A DNA stretch of 64,000 nucleotides from Bacteroides sp. (lineage in GTDB: Bacteria; Bacteroidota; Bacteroidia; Bacteroidales; Bacteroidaceae). Below are positions 57,229 to 64,000 of this stretch, piece after piece (positions within the stretch are counted from its first letter, which is position 1; every line of letters begins with the position of its first letter). Location of the stretch: the NCBI GenBank assembly GCA_019416685.1, contig DXWV01000034.1, positions 26,673-90,672 on the forward strand, read 5' to 3'. The notes beneath the pieces were generated by a model. The model was given only the letters and a program-made list of their open reading frames with translations, ran no database searches and was not told the origin of the DNA. The translations under genes and the position numbers were made by a program.

Positions 57229-60200
57229 TTAAAATGTGATATTGACACCCAAAGAAGTTACAAACTGTTGTGGATAGGCATTATAATTTTGGTTTTCAAC
57301 ATCGAAATCTTTTGGCATGGAAGAATAGATAGTCCATAAATTATAAAAATTCAAGTATATGCGCATATTGTCCACCCGAATTTTCTTAAGTAAACGTTGT
57401 TCGAAATTATATCCCAATTCCAAAGACTTTAGTTTCAAATAGGCCGTATTTACAACCCAGAAAGAAGACGTTACATAGTTCATACCTTCAATGGTAGACA
57501 AACGTGGATATTTAGCATTGGGGTCAGGATTATCTACAGTCCACGAATTGATATGATCCTTTCGGGGTTTATCATTTTTAAACGGAAAACGAACTCCCCG
57601 GTCGGAAGCCCCTTTTGCATCTTGTCCCATGTAGAAATCCGAATGTCCTGTGCCTTGTAAAAACAGACTGACATCAAAGTTCTTGTATTTCGCACTAAAG
57701 GTATATCCGTACATAATTTCTGGTACACGAGTACGACCAATAATCGTCTCATCTTCATTGTCTATTTTACCATCGCCATTGATATCGCGATACTTGATAT
57801 CACCGGGACGAGTTGAAGCACTCTGATATGCCCAACTGTCAATTTCTGCCTGACTACTGAATAATCCCTCAGCAATATAACCTCTTAATTGCGATGCTGA
57901 TTTACCAGTCCGGCGGAAGCGTGGGATACTGTAAGTACCCATTGACTCTGCTATATCAATTTGTTTATCCCGGGAGAACCCGAATACCAAAGAATTGTCG
58001 ATAGAGAAATTACGGTTGATTTCCGTATGGTTGGTTACGGTAAGATCAACTCCATAACGCTCTTCTTTTCCAGCATTATATTGAGAAGGCTTGATTCCAT
58101 ATTCTGTTGGGAAGTCATCCGTAGGGATGATAATCTTATCCCGTCGTAAATCACGGTATACATCCATTTCCACTCCCAATAATCCATTCCACATTGAAAG
58201 GTCAAAACCGATATTGGTTTTCAATACAGTTTCCCAGGTCAGATGAGGGTTCGCTTCTGCGCTTTCATACAAACCTGAAACAGTAGATGGAGTACCGATT
58301 CCCCATACATAGCCACTGCCCACTGTATAGGTGGGACTCCATTGAAATGGTTCGCCAACCGGATTTCCGGATTTACCATAAGATGCACGGATTTTCAAGT
58401 TATCGATACAACGGACATCTTTTAGAAATGCTTCTTCGGAAATACGCCATCCCAGTGAGATGGAAGGAAAGAATGCAGCACGACGATCAGGAGCATATTG
58501 ATAGGTACGATCATAACGACCGGCCAATTCTACGAGATACTTCTGAGCGAAATCGTAATTGACCCGAAAGACAAAACCGTCTTGCGCCTCAGCCGAAGAG
58601 GTTCCGGAATTATATTGATTATCTTTAGAACCCATATTCAGTTCGGGTATAAGCACATCAAACTGTGTACGACGAGCACTATAATTTACCTTTGTTCCTC
58701 CCCATCGACGTTCATAAACAAACAAACCGGAAAGATTATGTTTGCCGAATGAATTAATATAATTGAGATATGCCTGCACAGTATAATAAGCATTTATCTT
58801 TGTAGACTGTGACAATTCTTCATCAGACTGTAATTCGGATTTGTTGTATTTATCATTGGCAGCGTCATATACGTAATACTCATAAGGATAAGTCCAATTT
58901 TTACTGTTCGTGTCTTTGCGATTCATATTAAATAGCCCCTTGACAGACAACCCCTTGACGAAAGGAAGTTCCTGGTTTACAGAGAAACTCAGATTCTGAT
59001 AGTTGTTCTCATTACGTTTATCTCCGCCGCCATAAATAGTTTGATACATACTACCGCCAATGGACGACTGAAAAGCGGGTAATCCGTTGCTGTATACATC
59101 TGCTTCCGTAGCTTTCGCACGGTAAATATTTGTCATGGCCGCTTCTGCAGAGGATGCGTTGGTTCTTTTACGGTCATACACAAGACCCAAATCTGCAGAA
59201 ACTGTGGTAGTCTTAGTGGGTTTTAAATCGAGGTTAGCACGTACATTATAACGGCGATAGTACTGATCGTCACTGAGCATACTACCCTGTTTCATGTATC
59301 CCAATGCAACATAAGCCTTTATGATATCATTACCCCCTTGAAGCACAATATTATGTTTCTGACTGGTAGAAGTATTCATGTAATTTTTCACCCAATCGGT
59401 ATTGGGATAAGCGTCTGTATCTGCTTCGTGTGCTGCCAGAATTTCATCGGTAATAGCATTGGCTTCGTCATTCATGCCGTCCATCTCATATGCCAGTTTT
59501 TTAAGGCGCAATCCATCGGCTGCACTCATAAATTCGGGCGTGTTGGTAGGCTTTTGCCATCCGAACTCACCATTATAGTTGAACGTAATTTTTCCCTGTG
59601 AATTCCCCCCACGTTTGGTAGTAATCAATACCACACCATTGGCTCCTTTTAAACCATAAGGAGCGACCGCCGATGCATCTTTTAGTAATGTGACAGACTC
59701 TACTTCTTCCATGTTGATCATATTGTACTCGCTTTCGATGCCATCGACCAGCACGAGTGGATTTTTATTTCCACGAAGATACAAGGTTGAGGCATCATTT
59801 CCTGGTTCACCGGTAGCTTGTTGAGTGACTAATCCAGAAACCCGACCTCCCAGTGCATTCGAGACATTAGCAACCGGCATGGTTGTCATCTTTTCGCTTT
59901 TTATCGAGGATACCGAACCGGTCATGTTCACTCGTTTTTGTACACCGTACCCCACCACCACTACTTCATCAAGCAGCTTGTCGTCCTCTTTCATGACAAC
60001 ATTCAATGTGTTTTTTCCGGCAACAATAACTTCTTGTTTTAAATATCCGACATAAGTAAAAATCAAAGTAGCCTTTTTATTTTCACTGGGTATATTTAAT
60101 GAGTATTTTCCATCAATATCAGTCACCGTACCGTTAGTAGTTCCTTTTATGACAATGCTTACCCCAATCAATGGTTCTCCTGATAAATCAGTTACAGTTC

Positions 60201-60288
60201 CAGTCAGTGTTTTCATTGCCTGCCCAAATACAGATGATACAGACATTAATATGGAGATAAATAGAATGAACCGCCTTCTGTTTTTCAT
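57229..60288 (-). CDS. SusC-family TonB-dependent transporter (unit III)
   Basis: I choose the ATG at 60288, 12 codons inside the longest frame, because it opens a signal peptide (MKNRRRFILFISILMSVSSV). The 1019-residue product has a carboxypeptidase-regulatory-like domain (about 30-105), a plug containing LLDEVVVVGYGVQKRVN, and a barrel ending in LGVNITF. No STN domain is present. No exact TAnnTTTG lies in the 182 bases to the upstream GLUG gene, so it is probably transcribed from the promoter at 62377-62423. Confidence 0.92.
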   Translation of the reverse strand: MKNRRRFILFISILMSVSSVFGQAMKTLTGTVTDLSGEPLIGVSIVIKGTTNGTVTDIDGKYSLNIPSENKKATLIFTYVGYLKQEVIVAGKNTLNVVMKEDDKLLDEVVVVGYGVQKRVNMTGSVSSIKSEKMTTMPVANVSNALGGRVSGLVTQQATGEPGNDASTLYLRGNKNPLVLVDGIESEYNMINMEEVESVTLLKDASAVAPYGLKGANGVVLITTKRGGNSQGKITFNYNGEFGWQKPTNTPEFMSAADGLRLKKLAYEMDGMNDEANAITDEILAAHEADTDAYPNTDWVKNYMNTSTSQKHNIVLQGGNDIIKAYVALGYMKQGSMLSDDQYYRRYNVRANLDLKPTKTTTVSADLGLVYDRKRTNASSAEAAMTNIYRAKATEADVYSNGLPAFQSSIGGSMYQTIYGGGDKRNENNYQNLSFSVNQELPFVKGLSVKGLFNMNRKDTNSKNWTYPYEYYVYDAANDKYNKSELQSDEELSQSTKINAYYTVQAYLNYINSFGKHNLSGLFVYERRWGGTKVNYSARRTQFDVLIPELNMGSKDNQYNSGTSSAEAQDGFVFRVNYDFAQKYLVELAGRYDRTYQYAPDRRAAFFPSISLGWRISEEAFLKDVRCIDNLKIRASYGKSGNPVGEPFQWSPTYTVGSGYVWGIGTPSTVSGLYESAEANPHLTWETVLKTNIGFDLSMWNGLLGVEMDVYRDLRRDKIIIPTDDFPTEYGIKPSQYNAGKEERYGVDLTVTNHTEINRNFSIDNSLVFGFSRDKQIDIAESMGTYSIPRFRRTGKSASQLRGYIAEGLFSSQAEIDSWAYQSASTRPGDIKYRDINGDGKIDNEDETIIGRTRVPEIMYGYTFSAKYKNFDVSLFLQGTGHSDFYMGQDAKGASDRGVRFPFKNDKPRKDHINSWTVDNPDPNAKYPRLSTIEGMNYVTSSFWVVNTAYLKLKSLELGYNFEQRLLKKIRVDNMRIYLNFYNLWTIYSSMPKDFDVENQNYNAYPQQFVTSLGVNITF

Positions 60289-60470
60289 GGTATCAAGGAT
60301 TCCTATTTTTACATATTTGATCATGTCATTTTATTATTTTAGATTAAAAAAGAGCTAATAATGGAATTTTGTTTACTACATGCAAGCGAATAAATAATAT
60401 GGATTTATTATTGAAAGCTGATAGATAATATTTTCCACTATTAGTTCTTTAACTGATAATATACCAGTGA

Positions 60471-61883
60471 TTATTCTTTAATGAATTTCACCACTTTACC
60501 TTGTATGTTCAACAAGTATAAACCAGCATTTAATGTGGATACATTAATTTCCGAATCAGAACTTGTCAACACCAATTTACCTACCTGATCATAGATCGAA
60601 ACTTCTGTTCCGGATTCTTTGTTAGCGATTGTAATTTTATCTTTTGCTACAGACGGATATACAGATAACTTTCCGGAATCTGTCATTATAAAACCGGTAC
60701 CAGTACTCTCTGGTAAATGAGCGACTTTAGTATTGGGCTGCTTTTCTGCTGTAAAAGCCTTTAATATAGGTAACTGATAATCTCCGTTACCCATTGACCA
60801 AACAGCCGGATCCCAAAACAGAAAATCATTCATGTTGTCACCAAAATAAAGTATTTCTTTAATCACATCATTAGAGGTCTGATTCAATCCATTCTTATTC
60901 GTTTCCAATCCGTTAGTTACAATCGCGTCATTCACAAGCATATCCTCCCAGGCATAAGCAACCTCATAATTATATTTACCTGTGTTATCCGGTTTTTCAT
61001 ACCCCACCAAGCGTCCAATATTAGCATCTGCAGCATTAGGTGCTTTAACAGACGGATTCAATGCTATAGAATAAAGTATGTCATGACGGATGGCATTTCC
61101 GTTAGGAAAACCACATTCACCGATAAGGCCTCCGGCTTTTGACTGGACTTTATTGGTACCGGCTTCTACTGTACAAGTAGAATACGATGATTCGATCTTT
61201 ATTCCTCTATATCCCTGTCCTACCAATCCTCCTGCTTTTGCAAAACCATATACCTTACCAACAGCATAGCAGTTTAGTAACTCTACACGTCCTAATGCAG
61301 AGGTCATGGCAATAAAAGGAGCTGCATTTCCTGTAGCCGATCCGGAAACGGCGCCGTTACCTACAGCTGTAATATTTCCGATGACAAAGCACTCAGTTAT
61401 TTTAATTGTTTGACCGGTATAAGGAACCTGTCCGATAATTCCAGCTACATTGTCCAATCCTTTTACTTCTTTTCCTTCAGCTATAATAATTCCTAAGTTC
61501 TTCACACTGAACAGCTTGCTTGACTTTACCGATCCGAATAACCCGACATTGGTAAGATCAGGACGATTGATGTAAAAACCGGATATGACATGTCCGTTAC
61601 CATCAAATGCTCCTGAAATACCACTTTCAGGATCATTTCCGATAGGTAGCCAACCGTTTTCAGCAGAATTAGCAGTGAGATAATCTGTTAAATCGATATC
61701 GTTACTCAACTGAAAGTTATTGCCATCCAGATAATTACGAACTTCGTTCAACTGCTCTGCCGTTTGGATGATGTACGGATCTTCCTCCGTTCCGGTACCA
61801 CCGGCAAACTGAGCGTTTACATTTACAGCCAACAGGGTTGCCGACAATGTTAAAATCATACTTCTGTAGAATTTTCTTTTCAT
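60471..61883 (-). CDS. GLUG-motif beta-helix protein with T9SS-like tail (first gene of unit III)
   Basis: The start is taken at the ATG at 61883, nine codons inside the longest frame, which opens the signal peptide MKRKFYRSMILTLSATLLA. The 470-residue protein has the AGGTGTEEDPYIIQTAEQLNEV block, then GLUG-type repeats (VAGIIGQV, AGGLVGQG, AGGLIGE), then a sorting-like tail ending LNAGLYLLNI-QGKVVKFIKE. It lies directly downstream of a decayed GH26 tail and ahead of SusC, an unusual place for such a protein, and may have a dedicated binding role for this polymer. Confidence 0.75.
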   Translation of the reverse strand: MKRKFYRSMILTLSATLLAVNVNAQFAGGTGTEEDPYIIQTAEQLNEVRNYLDGNNFQLSNDIDLTDYLTANSAENGWLPIGNDPESGISGAFDGNGHVISGFYINRPDLTNVGLFGSVKSSKLFSVKNLGIIIAEGKEVKGLDNVAGIIGQVPYTGQTIKITECFVIGNITAVGNGAVSGSATGNAAPFIAMTSALGRVELLNCYAVGKVYGFAKAGGLVGQGYRGIKIESSYSTCTVEAGTNKVQSKAGGLIGECGFPNGNAIRHDILYSIALNPSVKAPNAADANIGRLVGYEKPDNTGKYNYEVAYAWEDMLVNDAIVTNGLETNKNGLNQTSNDVIKEILYFGDNMNDFLFWDPAVWSMGNGDYQLPILKAFTAEKQPNTKVAHLPESTGTGFIMTDSGKLSVYPSVAKDKITIANKESGTEVSIYDQVGKLVLTSSDSEINVSTLNAGLYLLNIQGKVVKFIKE

Positions 61884-61927
61884 AATTTCTAATTTTTCAA
61901 GATTAAACAATTTGGATTATAGTAAAA

Positions 61928-62220
61928 TCATTTCTCATAAATGTCTTTGCCCATTAAAATCAAAGGCATATCAACAAATTGCCTGGAATCATTTTCAGAA
62001 GGATGTCCCGGGTAGGGTAAATAGTAATGATCGAGGTTATCCGCTTCCCAGGCATTCCGCCAAAATAAAATCCAGCCCAATTTATAATTATTGATGATAG
62101 GATACGTTCGTAAAATAAGTGGTATCCCACACAGACTTCTTCGCCCGTTTCACCCACTACAGGTAGTTTACCAGACTGAACCGCATAAAAGGATGTTACC
62201 TCATTATATATGGTTAAACA
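61928..62220 (-). pseudogene. 3' remnant of a GH26 endo-beta-mannanase-family gene, frameshifted
   Basis: Three minus-strand frames must be joined to read about 95 residues: GKLPVVGETGEE (with the GH26 nucleophile Glu in GETG), then after an extra base near 62136 SVWDTTYFTNV, then after a second near 62102 PIINNYKLGWILFWRNAW and HYYLPYPGHPSEND, to a stop at 61930-61928. These follow the order of a GH26 C-terminus. The upstream part of the gene is gone. It lies between the unit III promoter and its first gene, so the leader RNA still carries it. Confidence 0.8.
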
Positions 62221-62376
62221 ATTCTTCTTTTTTAAGTAAGAGTGGGGAGAAGAAGACAATCATATTCTTGTATTTCTTTACTCCCCTCTCAATTACTTCC
62301 AGCTTCTCATCAACAAATCTTTTTTACCTAAATTGAAATACCAATTAAAAACATCATTCTATGTTGTTTCCGGAAG

Positions 62377-62423
62377 CAAATATAAGATAGGATAGATAAA
62401 GCCACTATGCCTAATCTCGCCAT
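62377..62423 (-). promoter_or_regulatory. Promoter of unit III with conserved 17-mer
   Basis: TATATTTG (62384-62377 on minus) is the -7 element. After exactly 22 nt comes ATGCCTAATCTCGCCAT (62407-62423, plus reading), identical in all 17 bases to the copy of unit II. The 22-nt spacers themselves are different, so the match reflects selection and not a duplicated block. Confidence 0.8.
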
Positions 62424-62455
62424 TAATATGCTCAATCTGTACAGTGACACTTAAA

Positions 62456-62481
62456 ATACATTTTTGGCGTAATTGAATACA
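62456..62481 (-). promoter_or_regulatory. TGTAT-N16-TGTAT operator upstream of unit III
   Basis: On minus it reads TGTAT-TCAATTA-CGCCAAAAA-TGTAT, with both pentamers perfect, starting 72 nt above the -7 element, the same distance as in unit I. Confidence 0.65.
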
Positions 62482-62683
62482 ATATACCCCACAATCAATA
62501 CTCACAGGAAGTTATGGATGGATGATTACATTCTTTCTTTATTCTTAAAAACACATTACTGCTATATAAACATTGAGGTCATAGCGTCATCATAATTTCT
62601 CCAAGATATGTATATTCTAACACAATAGTAAATCTATATACATATTTGGCAAGAACGAGCATATCCACTTCTTTTACAACAAC

Positions 62684-62691
62684 TATCTTTG
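62684..62691 (+). promoter_or_regulatory. Candidate -7 element of the orphan secreted protein gene
   Basis: TATCTTTG fits TAnnTTTG and lies 50 bases before the ATG at 62742. No -33 TTTG is found at the expected distance. Confidence 0.4.
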
Positions 62692-62741
62692 TAAAAGTTA
62701 TATACATGAATCTAAAATATTAAATTAAACACTAAAAAAGC

Positions 62742-63311
62742 ATGAAATATATAAATATAGTAATCATCTTCTTTTTTATTTCCCACACAGTATCTGCTCA
62801 AGATTCTAAAACTTCTATATATGAATATGGTAGTGAAATACAAACTTGTGAAGACAATTTTAATAATTTATTCAGAAATTGGACTCCCAATGTAGTAGAG
62901 ACAGCAAATGATTTACAGCTACTATCCTACGAATTTGTAGAAGAATTGAATACCTATCGAAAAATAAAGAGATATACGAAATGGTTCAGTAACCCCAATA
63001 CGATTGGAAATACAGATACCAGAATTAGATACACTAAAAGTTCTTACTCTTTAGAAACAGGTAAAGCAACCTCAAATTATAAACAATGGATGACAATTGT
63101 AAGGTATGGAGATAAGCTATCCACAAAAGAACTGAAAAAGCTAAAAGACAAAGTAAAGTCCAGAATAAAGATAGGAGACAAAGTATATACCATCAAATAT
63201 AAATACGAAGGAATCGAACATATTGCATTTACAATTTGCTGCCCTCTAACAAATAAAGTTGTCTGGGACAACATGTTCCAAACAATAATGGTTTATTCCA
63301 AATTTGAATAA
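62742..63311 (+). CDS. Secreted protein of unknown function
   Basis: The 189-residue product has a signal peptide (about 1-19, ending VSAQ) and a mature part rich in Tyr, Lys and Thr with no motif I recognise. It is the only plus-strand gene after 19363 and stands alone, divergent from unit III. The two cysteines CC near residue 166 are adjacent. A role cannot be assigned. Confidence 0.7.
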   Translation: MKYINIVIIFFFISHTVSAQDSKTSIYEYGSEIQTCEDNFNNLFRNWTPNVVETANDLQLLSYEFVEELNTYRKIKRYTKWFSNPNTIGNTDTRIRYTKSSYSLETGKATSNYKQWMTIVRYGDKLSTKELKKLKDKVKSRIKIGDKVYTIKYKYEGIEHIAFTICCPLTNKVVWDNMFQTIMVYSKFE

Positions 63312-63695
63312 ATACATACCTAAAAACTCGCACAAAATAATACATTACATATATACATTATTATTATTTTTAATATGTATGAGCTCTCTTTTCAGAGAAT
63401 AGAAAACAAAAAGAAAACATATTAAACAATACGCCATAGTACACATAAAAGGTATGTATTCATTTTCAACGAACAATCAATTATATAAAATCCTCTCACT
63501 ATCCAAATTCATAAATCAACCGTCCAACCAGCTACAATATATTCAATACAATCAATATTGTATGTTATTTTATTGAAAAAGGACTTAGAGTCACCAAAAT
63601 TACATTCAAATACAAGTAGAACACATTCCTTTATTAGTAATAGTCAGTATGTTGGAAAAGCTCTGTCAACATACTGACTATAATTGAAAATATAA
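63312..63695. other. Intergenic region, 384 bp
   Basis: The region lies between two converging genes and is very AT-rich. Apart from the hairpin at 63641-63680 I see nothing in it. Confidence 0.5.
63641..63680. terminator. Perfect 14-bp hairpin between converging genes
   Basis: TAGTCAGTATGTTG (63641-63654) and its exact complement (63667-63680) enclose a 12-nt loop. It begins 16 bases past the stop of the minus-strand gene at 63696. No strong T tract follows, so termination is likely but not certain. Confidence 0.55.
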
Positions 63696-64000
63696 CTACC
63701 GAATAAACTTACAAACCGAATTACCAGTCTTATTTTCTATAACACAGAAGTATATACCCGGAGAAAGAGTATTTACAGATATTATATTTTTCTCAATCCG
63801 ATCGGATTTCACCATCCTTCCATCCACATCATATATCTTATAATCATCAGCTGAATCTCCGGATATCAATATATAGCCATTGGAATAATATGCTTGAATC
63901 GTTTGGTGGATAGTATTCAAAGACACACCACTTCCTTCCATATATTCATAAGCTCCAATAGTTGCATGTCCATTCATATCACGATATCGCCCTATCTGGT
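63696..64000 (-). CDS. C-terminal part of a secreted beta-helix protein with T9SS-like tail (runs off the right edge)
   Basis: The frame is open to the window edge, so the N-terminus lies beyond 64000. About 101 residues are visible. They begin with DMNGHATIGAYEY, and GAYEY is the usual closing strand of Bacteroides right-handed beta-helix proteins. The rest is a type IX-like sorting tail (YKIYDVDGRMVKS, then LSPGIYFCVIENK and a basic end). It may be another enzyme or binding protein of the same PUL. Confidence 0.65.
   Translation of the reverse strand, partial: QIGRYRDMNGHATIGAYEYMEGSGVSLNTIHQTIQAYYSNGYILISGDSADDYKIYDVDGRMVKSDRIEKNIISVNTLSPGIYFCVIENKTGNSVCKFIR

Larger units (their letters stand above)
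62221..62741. other. Intergenic region between unit III and the orphan gene, 521 bp
   Basis: It divides unit III (minus) from a plus-strand gene. It holds the unit III promoter and 17-mer (62377-62423), its operator (62456-62481), a half operator TGCCAAATA-TGTAT on minus at 62651-62638, and a -7 element for the plus gene at 62684-62691. No other coding frame is convincing. Confidence 0.6.

Overview
The window is AT-rich and looks like a gut Bacteroides chromosome (order Bacteroidales). The evidence is repeated SusC/SusD pairs, surface lipoproteins with C-terminal-cysteine lipoboxes, many secreted glycoside hydrolases, promoters of the Bacteroides type (TAnnTTTG near -7, TTTG near -33), and at the left edge the first codons of a malate dehydrogenase.

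Layout. 1-2022: start of mdh (minus strand), a membrane-anchored coiled-coil protein, and a small secreted protein of unknown function. 2289-13347 (minus): a compact four-gene polysaccharide utilization locus (PUL 1), SusC (with an STN domain), SusD, an Ig-like surface lipoprotein and a GH85 endo-beta-N-acetylglucosaminidase, most likely for N-glycans; a terminator follows at 2164-2200. 14054-19363 (plus): a TolC / HlyD / ABC-2 permease / ABC-2 permease export operon with no ATPase gene beside it. 19551-61883 (minus): a large PUL of about 42 kb in three transcription units. Unit I (35332 to 19551) encodes two GH2 enzymes, a beta-helix protein, a GH88 unsaturated glucuronyl hydrolase, a GH28, a PL8-GH78 chimera and an SGNH esterase. 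Unit II (42979 to 35766) encodes SusC, SusD and two surface lipoproteins. Unit III (61883 to 43460) encodes a GLUG protein, SusC, SusD, a lipoprotein, a GH28, a GLUG-GH28 chimera, a GH2 beta-galactosidase-like enzyme, another GLUG protein and a GH78. A decayed GH26 gene tail lies at the head of unit III. 62742-64000: an orphan secreted protein and the C-terminal end of a beta-helix protein.

The three units of the large PUL appear to be one regulon. Each has the same promoter architecture: a -7 element, exactly 22 nt, then a shared 17-mer (identical in units II and III, 13/17 in unit I), then about 72 nt from the -7 a second element with the form TGTAT-N16-TGTAT. The regulator gene is not in the window. 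Together the enzymes suggest an acidic heteropolysaccharide with rhamnose, uronic acid (glucuronate cleaved by lyase, plus galacturonate) and beta-linked neutral sugars. The exact polymer cannot be read from the sequence.

Most unusual points: the shared operator set; the PL8-GH78 and GLUG-GH28 fusions; six proteins with C-terminal tails like those of type IX secretion cargo; the frameshifted GH26 remnant directly under the conserved promoter; and several structured intergenic repeats.
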